Shown here piece by piece: positions 37,251-49,960 of a stretch of DNA of 64,000 bases; position 1 is the stretch's first letter, and every line of letters begins with the position of its first letter. The translations under genes and the position numbers were made by a program. The notes beneath the pieces are model-generated. The model was not told where the DNA came from and ran no database searches. It saw only the letters and a list, made by a program, of their open reading frames with translations. The DNA lies in contig WBMW01003272.1 in the NCBI GenBank assembly GCA_013396635.1, positions 42,329 to 106,328 on the forward strand, given 5' to 3'. The stretch comes from Penelope pileata (lineage: Eukaryota > Chordata > Aves > Galliformes > Cracidae).

Positions 37251-39834
37251 CCTTAATAGCTCTTTGAACTCCATCAGATGTATTATGAAAACATGTATTA
37301 TGCAAGAATGTGTCTAGTGCCAGATCCATACTCATTAAAAACTGCTTGATAGTGAAGCAAATACATTTTAAAGGTTAGTTGGCTAAAATACAGCCTGTCT
37401 AACTTTTTTGTAGTCAAGTAAGTTGAACAATGTTTTAAGAGGAAAAGAATTAAGGCTGTTCCATTGCGATACCTTAAAAGGTTACAGTATTCATCTTGTG
37501 TAAATATCCAGTAGCAGATTAAACACTGCTGCTCTTGTGTGCTTTTTTTTTAAGAGGATGGGTAATGCCAGTGAAAAATCTAGTGCTCTGTACCAAAATC
37601 AAAGGTATTTTCAAATGGTCTACCAGTCTGATTCATTATATTGAGGTATATATTAGAGGAAATTTCTTCCTTACCTAGATAAACAATTGAATTGAAATGC
37701 TTTTTTTTTTTTTGAATATGAGAAATGGGGAGTAAATATTTCCATTGGACAGAGATTATTTTTTTTTGATATTTATACATCCGTAAGCGCTTACTTGTAT
37801 GCAAATATGCAATAATAAATATCAAAACCACTTCTGTCAGTTTATTGCCGCTTAGTTTCAGCACATGTTCGATGATTATTTTATTTATTTATTTATTTAT
37901 TTATTTTGAGACAAGTTATGTCTTCTGTTTTGTAAGGAGAGCTGTCATGATTTCTTTAAATCACTTTTTATATTCATGTTTTGAAGCAGGTCTGAACCCT
38001 TTAAGCAGTCCTTTCCCATTTCCTATTTATACTGTATTCCCTTGGATGTGCCAAGTGACCAGAATTGAAGAGATGAGTAAACATAATGGCATCATAACAT
38101 CTTCTGTTCCTACTCTGTTCTTTTCTAAAAGCAACATTATTTCTGACACTTGACAGCTTTACACAGTTTGTGCCAATTATTTCATTAAGTTGTCACAATG
38201 ATAGCTTTTTACAATACACAGATGTGACCATGAGCTTTTTTTGGTTTATGACAGTCTGAGCCTATAGAATGTAGCTGGCATAGTAACATTCTGCTCTCCG
38301 CTGGGATGAGATGATTTTGCTGGCTTTTCTTACAGAGAGACTAAGCTGGGATGTCCCTGTGGCTGTTTTGCAAGACCTCACTTGTGGATTGTAATATACT
38401 GCAAGGGCAATGTAGGCTTGAGAGAACTGTGAACCATTATGAACTCTGATATGAAATTCATCAGATTACTTGAACCCTTTTTTTTTTGTGATAGTTTATT
38501 TAAAAACAATCTGGCTTATAGTATTTCAGTAGTATTTATACCAGTTTGGCGCTGTGAAAATACATCTTTCCAAGAAACACAGAACAATGAATTAATTTTC
38601 TCTTATGGGAAACTGTGTTCCAAAACTTGGTCCTAATTAATATATTTTTAATTTTAAATAAATGGCTTTGTTCCTGTTAACTCAGGGGGTGGAAACTGGT
38701 TGTTCAAGACTATCTGTATGTCACTTCTTGACTATTCAAACAAATGTAAGTGACATCTGAATCTGCTTAAAAATCTAGAAACTGCTGTTTGTCTTTGATA
38801 CTGGACTTTATAACCTGATTCTTCTTTTGTATTTTTCTGCTCCAGCCTTCGCCAGCAACCTTTTTCTCTAGAATCTAGAAATGCTTTGCTAGTGATGTGA
38901 CTAAAAGACTGCAGGCTACTCTTATACATATCCTGATGTGTCTAGTCAACCTAAATAATTGTCTAGCTATTTACAAGTGGTGTGCTGCATCTGTACTAAT
39001 GTGTGCAGGTTAATGGAAAGAAAGATGAAGAATTTGAAGAATGGCAAATGTTCCAAATTTCAGTGGTGTTCAGTGTTGCAGATAGTGGATTAAAAACTAT
39101 TATGAATTCTGTGTTTAAGTATTTTGAGTAGTCTGACTAGGAAGGACTCTTACTTTTTATGCAGTCATACAGATATTGTAGATATTGTAGTTGAAGTGCA
39201 TGAGGTACTGCCTAGGGGTTGTTGGGTGACATTCTGCATGATGCACTCATTTATTTTTACGATGACTGTAGTAATGCTATTCTGTTTTCTCTTGCTGTGG
39301 TATAAACAAGTCACAGAAAGATCACTTTGGTGATTATTAAACTTGATGTTTTAGTAGCATGTGATAATTAATATTGATAAAAAAGTATGAGTATTTCTTC
39401 TCATATGAAGATCATAGGAATTACAGTATCTATTAATATTTCTATGTCTGTGTGTATGTAGAATAATGGTTTCTCTCTTATGAGGAAAGAATAGAAACCA
39501 GCCTTTTGTAGAGAGACCATAAGTGGGATTATGCTTATATGCATAATTTTTACCCTTTGTTGCTTTATATAGTTCTCCAGAAACTTTAAATCACCACCTT
39601 AGCTTACTTGCAGCTTCACACAAGGTCTGATTTTTGTGGGTTGCTTCTCCATATTCACTGACTAAATAGCTCTATGTGAACGACAGATGCAGGACTCTGT
39701 GGAACTGTTTTTAATTCTTAGGTGCTTGATTTGACTGAAAAATATTTTCAGCCTAGAAGTCAGGCCATTTTACTTTTCCAAAACAATATATACCAGAACT
39801 CAATTTTCCCCAGTTCTTTAGATATAAATCAGGT
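37251..39834. other. Intergenic, no gene seen
   Basis: AT-rich sequence with an (ATTT)n microsatellite at 37877-37906 and short T-runs. No supported gene. Confidence 0.7.
37877..37906 (+). repeat. (ATTT)n microsatellite
   Basis: About seven ATTT units. Confidence 0.9.
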
Positions 39835-40000
39835 TGAAAGGATGGTTCTAGATTACGCTGGATGGGGCCTTGGGCAACCTGATCTAGTACCAGATCTGGA
39901 GGTTGGTGGCCCTGCCTGTGGCAGGCTGGTTGGAACTTGATGGTCCTTGGGGCCTCTTCCAACCCAGGCCATTCTATGATTCCATGATGTGATTCTATGA
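39835..40000 (+). mobile_element. CR1 3' end fragment
   Basis: GGATGGGGCCTTGGGCAACC, TGATCTAGT, then GGCAGGCTGGTTGGAACTTG and CTTCCAACCCAGGCCATTCT, ending with ATTCTATGA-type octamers at about 39970-39999. Only the 3' UTR is left. Confidence 0.9.
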
Positions 40001-41639
40001 CTATCCCAGTATGGAATGATTAAAAAACAACAACAACAACAAAAACACCTGGAATTTTATTAGTGCCATGATTCTATGCGAAAATAAGTATTTTTGTCCT
40101 CCTCTCCAGTTGTAACAATACTGCAGGCAAACATGACATGATTAAATTCAATTGTCTACTATGTCTTCTAGTATTTTTGATCACTTCTGCTTCACAGATC
40201 TGGCATAACATAATGAGAAGCAATCTCACAGGAATTTCTCAAGCACTTTTATTGCATAAAGCTAAAAGACTTGCATAAGGAAATGCTACCAATTCCAAAA
40301 GTGTCATAATTCTCTTGAGGAAGAAAAACAGTTTACATGTTTACCTAAGAGAGAGAACTTGCAATTGAGGGATACCATCATAAAAATGCCAGCTGGATAG
40401 GCCTCCTTAAAGAACCAATGATTATTTAAGTGACAACTGATTCTTGAAATCCACCATAGTTTTTTAAACGAACATGTGTGGAGTTTCAGTGTTTTCATAA
40501 ATTGAGATGAAAACTTTGTGTTAATTATGTGAAATTGAAAGGATTTTTGTCACGTCTCAACTTGTTTACTCTTTAAATTCCAGTAACAGAGTTTGAGCTA
40601 TTAATTCTTTCATTTGTCCCACCCTATAAAAGTCAAACAAGGGCTCTTCTAATGCTTGCTGCCAAAGAGCTTGTCATGCATGTGAATGTGAAATGGGCTT
40701 AAATATTTAGCACTAGACTTAGACAATAGTCTCCCTTACTACTAAAGCTTCAGGTTTCATTAAGGGCCCAATCACACAGATGCCCTGAAGAATAATTTCT
40801 CTCATTCAAGATGCGCTTAAAAGTAAAAGGTCAAGTTCTCATTCTATGTGACAATAAAACAAAACTAGTCATTACTCTGTGTCTCAAATAGGATGAACAA
40901 CTTTCATTTCCAACAATGAGCTAAGTAAATCTCAGGGAATATAACACTTTTCCAGGAGTTTAGCAAGTGCAATATCTCTCAAAATGAAGAACACTGGAGG
41001 CAGAAGCTAATAACTTGATAACTTCAATAACATTTACAAGGAAAACCGTGCACATGAATTGTTGAGAAATAGATAGCACAAGGAAGATAACTATTATGCC
41101 ATCGCCTTGCCTGCCTGCCAGAACAGCTTTTGCTAACAGGAAAAAGTAATAAAAATACTGGCAATTAGTAACTACTAGAAAATCAGATTCAGCAACAATA
41201 TGCACATCACGATGTAGCTTTCAAATGACATAATAAATGCTAGCTTAAAAAAAAACAGAATAGAAGAAATTACCAAATGTGACCATCAGTTGAAGTGAAA
41301 AGTCCTTGCATCCATGGTTCATATTTTTGGTCTTTTAGCACCTAAAAAATTTTTAGTCATACAATGCAGACAGACGTTTTTCCATTATTGCATTACTGTC
41401 GAAGAAACTTGAGGCTGTTTGCCTCTGCGATGAGGTGGAAAAGGAGGAGAATGGACATTGCTAGGAACATTTCTAGTTCTGCACAAAGTGAGTCCAAGTA
41501 TAAGAGGTGACAGTTGTTTGACAGGTAGGACCCTTGCTGTCACTACAGAATATGTAACGATTTATTATCAAGAAAATATTTTTGTGCCAATGTAGTAATT
41601 GGTGATGTAGCCATATACAGAATACTGGAAGGGCTTCCA
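40001..41639. other. Intergenic, nothing recognised
   Basis: A short (AAC)n tract lies at 40027-40045. The rest is AT-rich single-copy-looking sequence. Confidence 0.7.
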
Positions 41640-41960
41640 TGTGAGAAATGATTGAACAGACTAGGAATCTAAAGCCTGAAGAAAAGGTGATGGAGGGTAA
41701 AACTGATGTCTCTGGTGTAATAAGAGAGAAAAGAATAGGGAACAATTATTTCTTGTATTTTGTATCAGAAACAAAAACTTGGAATCATCAAATGAACCTA
41801 GGGGAGGTTTCAGATTTGGAACTAAGGATATGTTTTTTGCAGGCTGTATAGTTGAGCTGTGGATTTCTTTCTAGCAGGTTGCTGTCAATGCGGAAGTCCT
41901 ATATAGGTTGAAAAAATGACTGAAGGAATTAACAGGAGAAAATAATAAGTTGCGAGTTGT
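41640..41960 (+). mobile_element. Possible ancient CR1-like 3' fragment
   Basis: Loose resemblance to the C-terminal CR1/L3-like pattern: NHQMNLGEVSDLELR, then a stretch resembling the LWNSLPQDVVEAKS-type region in broken frames (GTTGAGCTGTGGATTTCTTT). Heavily decayed. Confidence 0.35.
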
Positions 41961-44900
41961 TATAAAAAATGATGACAACTTTGGAACAGTACATGGCCAG
42001 TCTGCATCTTGCTGACGTTTGCAAGTGCATTCTGGAGAGGAATTTTTTTATGCATTTGCTGTTTGTTTGTCATTCGCTGCTTGCCAATGTGAGAGAGGAT
42101 TCCAGCCTCCATGAAGGTTACATCTGTGTGGCCGTTCTTACCATATGGTTGCCTGTTGCTCGTGATGTCTCAGTGCAACCCAATGATATTTATGAATTTC
42201 TTATGACTTATTTATGGAGACCGAAAGGTATGGCCCATGTTTGGAATAGAGGAAAGAAGGCATTAAGTTCATGTCTCCACTTCAAACTGTTTGTCTTCCT
42301 TAAGGAGTTGAATACTTATGACCAGGAAAGGTTGTGAATGATCTGTGCCTAGATGGTGCAGGGCATACTGCACTACTTGTTGTAGCTTTAAAGAAGAGAG
42401 AATTGGACAGAAATGTGACTCAGACAATAGCTCAGCTTACATGCTATTGCTTGTATAAGCAGAGAAACAGCGAATAGGGCTGAGAGAAAGATCCAACGTG
42501 GTTTTCCCTGTTGCAGCTTTATACAGGTTGATTATGGTCTAGAGATGACACTGACAGCACTGGCAGTTCTTAAAAAACCTATTTCATGTTCTTAAGACTA
42601 TTTCAGTTGGCATTTTGCAACCAGAAATGTGACCAACTCTGCTTGTAACTTGGTTGCTTAACATCTCCCACCAGAAAGAACAAGTCTTCCTCTTAAATCT
42701 CTTGTGTCTTTGTTAACGGGGGTTGTTTCAGAAAAAAAATACCAGGACTGAAAGAACTGTCTTGTTTAGGGCCCCTTCTCTCTACTGAGTGAAATCCTAC
42801 TCAGGTCTAGCTATGCTATCCAAAGTATTAAATTGCAAAATTTTTTTCTGAGACGAAAGAAAATGGCAATGTGCTAAAATAGCTGCACACATGAACTCAG
42901 CTGGGCTCACACTGCTGCTGCCAGAGTGACAGCTGCTGCTTTGCTAAGAACATCTGAGACTGCCAGAGGGGGTGAGAGGGAAGATCGGGGCAGGAGTCCA
43001 GCCCCATGCAGATCCATCGCTACCGTTGAACTTACAGGGCTCCTCCAAAAAGGTAAAGTGTAGTCTCTGGATCTTCCCTTTTCCTTACCCCCTGTTTTAA
43101 TTTTTATTTTCTTCCTAACAGCCTTGTGTTTCTCCCTTTCCCAGTGACTTAGTGGGGGTCTCACAAAGTACTTTTATTTTTCCCTGCTGTTAATATCACT
43201 CTGCATGGATCTCTTGACTCACAGAACCTCCAGGAATTGCACTAGGCGGGAAATGTTTGTTTATTCTTCTCCACTCTGTTTTTCACCTGATTCTATTTAT
43301 AGGAGACCAACATCCAGTAAATGGTTTGAATGTTTCTACTTTTCCCAACTGGGAGCAATGCAAGAAGAGCATGATGTTTCCACGTTAGGATGGGAAGAGA
43401 GGTAATGGGAAGATCCATTCTTCAACACTCATTCTCACTCTTTATGAGCCAGTGCTTGGCTACAGTGATCCACACAAAGTTCATGGCCTTGTCAGTAATG
43501 TGTTCAAATGGTAACTGTATGATTTGTCTGCTATGTGCGCCAACAAGTATCAGTTCTTCCCCACCAAACAGTAAAGGTTTAGAGTGGCATATATCATTCA
43601 TACCCTTTTTTTTTTTTTCCTAAGTATAAACCTATATGGCTCCTCCAGAAAAGCCTCCTCTGCAAATCCTCCGCAAAATATTGCGCAGTTTCTGAAATCT
43701 GGTATTCATAAGCTGGAAAGGCCTGGTTTTATAGCTAGCTTCTAATACAGTTGCTATCAATTCTCAAAAAAGTCCAAACTTTCTTACTGCTGTGACTGAA
43801 TGCATCAAGTTTGTGTGCAACTATAGAGCTAACATTTCAAAACCCTCTAATACTTTGAGTTTCTTTAATACAATCAGATTGTTCTAGAAACAAAACTGGA
43901 AGATTTACAAGACTTCCCTAGTTCTAGGGGAAGGTTTATTGGTAAATTTTTGAATGCATTGGATGTGCTAGCTGCTGAACTTGTTGGCTGCTTTCTTAGC
44001 TTATCTGGCATGTGTCTGAACATAAGCTTCGTCATTCTTTTAAAGGCTTGATGTCTTCGGCTCTCATCATTCTTAACCAGATGCCAGTAGTTCCTGTGGA
44101 GAAAAGAAGCCCCTTATGACAACTTTTTCTCCAGTTCAAGGAGTTTCTCTTTCCTCTATTCACCTGTATTTCTTACCTCCCTGGGAGAGGGAAGATGTGC
44201 AAGTGAAAGCATTTTTGATACGTTTGTCTCCTGTGATCCTTTCCCTTGGATCAAGCTTCCTGTGTATATATCTTTTGTTATTGAGGCTCCTAATGGTGTC
44301 CCTCTATCTTGTGCTTTTTCTGGGATAATTCTATTACATTTCTCCCTTCACAGACCAGCCAGTGTGGGTGGACTGATTTCTCTTGGCTTCAGCCTTCCCT
44401 TAGTCTGAACATGACTCTGCTTTCTAGAGGACCAGTGAGATTTAACAGTTCTTCCTCATTACTGGTCAGGGATCCAGGTAATACAACTTAGCGTTAAGAT
44501 GATTGTACATATGCAGGATGTTCAGACATACAGCAGCAGTTTAAATAACTTTGTGGCCTCGCAGGTAGTTCATAAGCTACAGCTCAGTGCAATATAGTGA
44601 TGGAGATGGGCATCTTCTGGAAAGACTTGAAAGAAAAGGATTGCATCCCATTTTCACTGATCTCGGGAGAGTGGCTCATTATTATGTACCCCTTTGCATA
44701 TGTAAAGCTAAGAGGAATTCTACACTCCCATACTTTTTTAATGAGCATTGTATAAGTTTTCCTTTCTTTGTATACAAAATGAATATTAGATCTCAGTCAA
44801 ACTCTGGGTTTTATAAAAAGACAAAATACGGTAACAAGAAAGCCTTTCCTTTTTCTCCTTTTCTCCTCTTTGTTTCCGTGGTGGTGGTCGGTGTGTTTTC

Positions 44901-45145
44901 CACTGAGCATCCAGTATAGCTTGCTTTCAAATCTGGAATACTGGGCAGAATTAATTTTTAGTCTGGCTAGGGGCAAGAGTTCTTTTAAAAAAAGTGTTAG
45001 GTACTTATTCTAACTGCTGAAAAAATATTAGTTACTAAATATCAAGTTGCTTTAGAAAGTTGTCCTGCCTTGAAGTATCTCCATGCTCAGCGCAATACAA
45101 GCAATTCCATACAGTACAGCATAATGTTGTTCAGGCTCACTTAAA
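41961..45145. other. Intergenic, no gene seen
   Basis: Mostly AT-rich. A GC-richer patch at about 42900-43060 with GCTGCTGC and GACAGCTGCTGC motifs stands out. It may be an old retroelement, but I cannot assign it. Confidence 0.6.
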
Positions 45146-45146
45146 T

Positions 45147-45266
45147 AGGTCACTCCAAAAGTAATGCATCATGGTTCAGCCTCTACTGCCATACCACCAA
45201 CATCCACCTCTGACATTGTGGACAAACATCATAAAACAGGAGGCATTACTTTCAGAGCAGCCCTCA
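45147..45266 (-). mobile_element. Mariner-derived MITE (Galluhop-like)
   Basis: About 120 bases with terminal inverted repeats: GGTCACTCCAAAAGTAATGC at the left and GCATTACTTTCAGAGCAGCC at the right, the latter reading GGCTGCTCTGAAAGTAATGC on the minus strand. The minus strand then reads CTCCTGTTTTATGATGTTTG and ACAATGTCAGAGGTGGATGT toward GGTATGGCAGTAGAGG, which I recall as the 5' part of the chicken mariner Galluhop. The transposase is absent. A TA precedes the left end, consistent with mariner TA targeting. Confidence 0.72.
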
Positions 45267-45269
45267 TGT

Positions 45270-47749
45270 CTGCAAGCAGTACAGACTGAACAGCACTGTT
45301 CTCCATGCAGAGCTGATTAGCTATGGACATTGCTTGTATTAGTTCTGTACTGAAGCTGTCAGTGAACTGTGCATCTAATAGCAGGCTCAGTTCTGCCTAA
45401 GTTTGTCCAGGTTCATCTGGTCTGCGTGTTTAAATGATTCCTTGGGATGCTAAATGATTACATGTATGTATGATTTTTTTCAAAAAAATCTGCTCTGCGT
45501 ATTTGCTGTTTCTTCTGCTTGTTTTTGTAGCTACACAATGTAACCTTATCTAGAGGTTACTTTTGTTTACTGTAAGCATGAGTTCTGAATTCTTTTACAT
45601 AATGTTTTACTAAATCATCACCGTTACATGTTGGATGAGGCTCTTCTGCTTCTGACGTAGGAAGTGTATTCATGGATCATATGTTCCATTCCTTGCATAT
45701 TTTCCATGTTTTTTGTGCGCTGTTCAAAAGATTTGCCTCACAAAACTACCATATAGAGTACGATTATCTTTTATGGTCTTGCGTCTGTTGGCATTGCTCC
45801 TGTATAAAGTAAAATGAGCATCTGGAGACATGAACAACTCTTGTTTATTAAACCATTATATGTTTATACCTCGAGTCATTGAACACACTCTTTTCCTAAT
45901 ATTATCAGAGAAACATTCTTTATGTAACATTCTCTAGTGGATTATACCTGCTGATTAATCAGATGAGTAAATGGAATTTACTTTGTAAACTGGCTGCAGA
46001 TCTCTGCTTTCATTGTTCATACCTTCCATTTTCAATGCTGTCCTAGTGTGTGGAATTTCCCTGCCGTTATTAGAGCTGGACACAATAGCAATGTGCATTT
46101 CTTTCCATACATTTTATAAGTTTGAATGGCAAGGGATGATTTTATAGTTACTCTTTATATATAGTTACTGTGTATATAGCTAGTCCATACAGAGAAACTA
46201 ATAGCCGTCGTCTCTGTATGAACTTCATGGATTGCAAGTAATCCTAGTAAAGATGACATCTGGTCATCTAAAAGACTCTTGGAAGTGCAGGAATAAAGAA
46301 ATATGAAGCGTAAGGGATGAGCAGCACAGACCACACTGGAGTTGAAAGCGTGTTGAGAAAACTGAAAAATATTGGAACATAATTTTGTATTCTTCCTCTG
46401 GACAACCCAATTGCCATGGACATGAGTAGCCTTTTTCACAGGTTCTGACTTAGCTGAAGAGAGACGAAGAACGGAGCAGACTGTTAGCACTTTCCCATGC
46501 ATCCAACTGCTACTGCCAAGCTACTTCCCTCATCTCTAGGTGTGCCTGACTCTCAATCCGTTCAATGTCCAAAGTTTACTGTGCCTAGACAGTTCCATGT
46601 ATGAAAATAAGATTACCCTTCAGTCTGCCAGAAAGACTAATCTCCAGGCAGATAAGTTTTGAAGCTCCTACTTCATCTGCTTTCCTTTTAAGCTGTATGC
46701 TGTAATGCCTAAAAAGTTTTCAGCTAACTAAAGGATTTCAAATATTGACAAAGATATATGGTTTGTGAGTGAAACATTTAACGCCCACCCCCCCCCAAAA
46801 AAAAACAAAACAAAAATTGGAAGAGACGTGCATTACTTTTAAGGTTGCTGACTTTCTGAGTAGATGTGACATTGATATCTGTGTATTGGGCCCAGAAGCC
46901 CAATAAATCAAGGAGTTCTGACAGACAGAAAGAATTACACACAGAAAGCTCCTATTATGGAGGTGAATAATTTAACAAGATAGGAAAAAAATGAAATGCC
47001 AAGGATGTCATATCTTAAATACTGAAGGATTAACTTTATTGCCTTAGCTCAGACATTCCAGTTATTCAGTGGAAGTTTTTCTTTACTGTGGATTTCATTT
47101 CAGTAAATTATTTGATTATAAATGTAACTACAATAAACTCGCAATATGATACTGTTCAAAGCTATACAGTAAATAAGGGATTGGTACTAATTTATTTTAG
47201 AACTGCAATGGATTTTGTTTTCAAAACACCGGGTGAGGATGTCAGGCTGTACGTCTCCTGCACTGGTGGAAATGGTCGGAGCTAATGCTTTTTGTGATCT
47301 TGAGAAGGGAAGCCAAAGATGCTGCTCTCTGGAGGTATAGGTGAGAATATGTGTTTGATTTCTACACTGGAGAACTAGGGCTAGCACATTCACTTTTGAA
47401 TTTGGGAGAGTCATAAAAAGAAACAAGACATATAAGGGGGATGTTTTTGGCAGGGAAGTGGGGAAAGCATCACCTTCCTACCTTCAGAGCCCACCACAGT
47501 CTCAGTGGCTGATGTGGTGGAAGGGAGCAATTTGAACCCTATATGTAGGGTGCATACTGGAAAAGTAGTGCACTATTTGAATTAGTTGAAAATGCTATGT
47601 TAGCATGTGAGTGTATATGTACATATACTTGCCTATGCTCTCCTTTGGTGGAAGTTGTTCCTCAGCCATTGTGGAAAGAAACAATCTGGCAATTGTTTTA
47701 TTTTATTCATGTTAGGGCACTGGAAAGCTGAAACTGAAATTTACAGGTG
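45270..47749. other. Intergenic, nothing recognised
   Basis: AT-rich; a C10/A9 run lies at about 46787-46805. No gene or mobile element supported. Confidence 0.7.
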
Positions 47750-47824
47750 TTTTTTTTTTTTTTTTTTTTTTTTTTGTGTGTGGTTTTTTTTTTTTTTCTT
47801 TTTTTTTTTCTTTTTTTTTTTTCA
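47750..47824 (+). repeat. T-rich tract
   Basis: T-runs of 10-27 separated by GTGTGTGG and single C residues over about 75 bases. Not followed by recognisable element sequence. Confidence 0.9.
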
Positions 47825-49780
47825 TTTATTTTTTACTGGAGAACTTGCAAAAGTGGTAATCTCAAGTTTCAAGTCTGAGAAGCCATTGTAAACTTCTCTA
47901 GTATTTACAAGTGGACTTCAGGCTGGTGACAAGGTTCCTAGTAGGTATAATTCCTGTCAGTTTTCTAACCAACACGTTTATATGACTTGAATATTTTCTA
48001 TCCTCTTGGTTAAATTGTTTAATATTCTCCCTCTTTTAAAATATATGTTTATGCAAACTATCTTTTCCATTTACCCTTTTGGCAAGCAAATGCTCTTATT
48101 TCGAGATGGGCACTCTAAAGTCATTGTGGAATTGAATCTTTAAATATTGCTCAAAAATTTGTCGTGTTTCTTTTCATTAACAGAAGCTATATAACTGAAT
48201 ATCACTTTGAATATTTGCTGGATTTGTTAATTGTTGAATTTCACCTTGTTGAAGTTAGTTTTTTCGATAGTAGTTATTCACCAAGAGGCATTTAAAAGGA
48301 TGCAGTACTGAAATGACTCATGATAATTATATGTAGAGATGGACTGGAGACCTGGGGAGGAGACTGCTTATGTATGCAAAAAGACCTTATTCATCAGATT
48401 AAAGGCTTCCGTTTCTCTAATTCAAGTAATGATGCCCAGCAGGACAAGTGGTCCAGATGGTCATCTGCAGCTACTAACTGTTTTCTGGGTAAATCCCTAA
48501 AGCAGCAAAATATCTGTAGAAGCTGTCAAAAATGGGTGTCATGACTGCAAGCAGTAGAATGGATTTTATTAAAGATGTTTTGCCAAGGAAATTGCTGAAA
48601 TGATTGTAAAGCATGGATTACAAGCGAAAGGAGAAAAGGGGAGAAATGAGGAGAATAACTGTATGTTAAAGTAAAAAACAAAATGAACAAACGTACATGA
48701 CATCTATTCTTGCAAAAATTCATTTTAATTCACCCCAACATATCCTTGTTTCCATTCAATATTACCAGGATTTCTATATAAACAGTCTGACAGCTCTTTT
48801 CAATAACTGTGGCTTTTCCTTGTATTAAAATATGTTTCGTGCTACTCTTGAGAGTAAATAGAATGTTATCAACGTGCAGAATTCAGTGGGCTTATGTACA
48901 AGAACATTATTCTGTAAGGTCAAAATCTGATTCTCGTCAGATCCCTGTGTATTTTTCCTTAGCTGAAACTATAAACTCTATTTATTTTATAACTTTCATA
49001 AAGTTGGAATTGAGAATAAAATGTTTTATGTCAATTTGAACCACTCAAGAAAAGTTATTTAGTAGAAAATGTCAGTGGTGTGTGTTTATTTCAAATTGGC
49101 CACACACACATTTCAAAACCATGGAATTTCCCGAGAGGGACAACTTTGGTTCCATATGCTTCAGTGTGTAAATCATGGTCTGTCCTAGAAACCCTCCTTA
49201 AACTCTTTCTTTAGTTAGTTATTTATCGAAGACACGTTCTTATTCCTCTCCTTATCTCTTTGGAAAATGGTGGTCTTTTAAATCTTAAATACTGCATTTC
49301 TTTGAACTAGTACCATACCGATGGCTTTCTGGTAAGGGCTGCTCATTAGTGCACTGAGCAGCCACCTGTGGTCAGAAAAGAAAAATCTTACTCTAATTAG
49401 ATTTTTTGGAAGGACATTTCACATTAAGAAATAACATTATATTTAAACTAAGAGCAGGAGAGCTCTGGAACAATTGCATAGGAAATATAAATCCAGCTTG
49501 CATAGCTTTCTGCCAATAATGTGTAAAAAAAAAAATAAAAATCAGCTTCTAAGGAAGATGTTTCTCTTCTGAAATGTTTTTTTTTTTTTTTTTAAATAGC
49601 ATGAATATTTGAATATAATACTAGACATCTGAATGCAATGGAAGATTTGCCTGTTGATTGAAATTTATCCTGCTGTTTCAAGAGCAAAGCTGTGATTTTC
49701 TTTTTCCTCCTTGTTTCATGTTTCCTTCTCTATACAGAAAGCAATCCTAGATAAGCAGATTAATACGTGGGATAGCTCCC
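47825..49780. other. Intergenic, nothing recognised
   Basis: AT-rich sequence with a T17 run at about 49578. No supported gene. Confidence 0.7.
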
Positions 49781-49799
49781 CTTCATTGTTCTGTGCCGC

Positions 49800-49960
49800 A
49801 CTTTCAGCTTTTCGTAGCCAGTTGGACTTGTTAGGAGGAGCTAACCGATTGGTTGTTTCCTGGGCTCCGTTTCATAAATTATAGCCCAGCATGCGTGAGC
49901 ATGATTCTTACAGTTGCAGTAATCCAGAGGCCTGTCAGTTCCTGACTTTACGCATGTTTA
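49800..49960 (+). promoter_or_regulatory. Promoter-like block (speculative)
   Basis: An inverted CCAAT box (CCGATTGGTT, 49845-49854) is followed about 20 bases later by CATAAATTATA (49873-49883), in a short GC-richer island within AT-rich sequence. No coding exon follows. Could be a promoter of a non-coding transcript, an enhancer, or chance. Confidence 0.2.

Noticed and set aside
36951..37335. Lys/Glu/Arg-rich and Phe/Ser/Pro-rich ORFs of about 90-107 residues
   Set aside because: They are translations of the (CCTTTTTT)n array in several frames on both strands; no real gene.
42907..43164. An 85-residue minus-strand ORF with basic N-terminus
   Set aside because: No recognisable domain or splice context, and it depends on a local GC-rich patch.
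46829..46850. GCATTACTTTTAAGGTTGCT, resembling a mariner terminal repeat
   Set aside because: No partner inverted repeat or internal mariner sequence nearby, so chance similarity is as likely.
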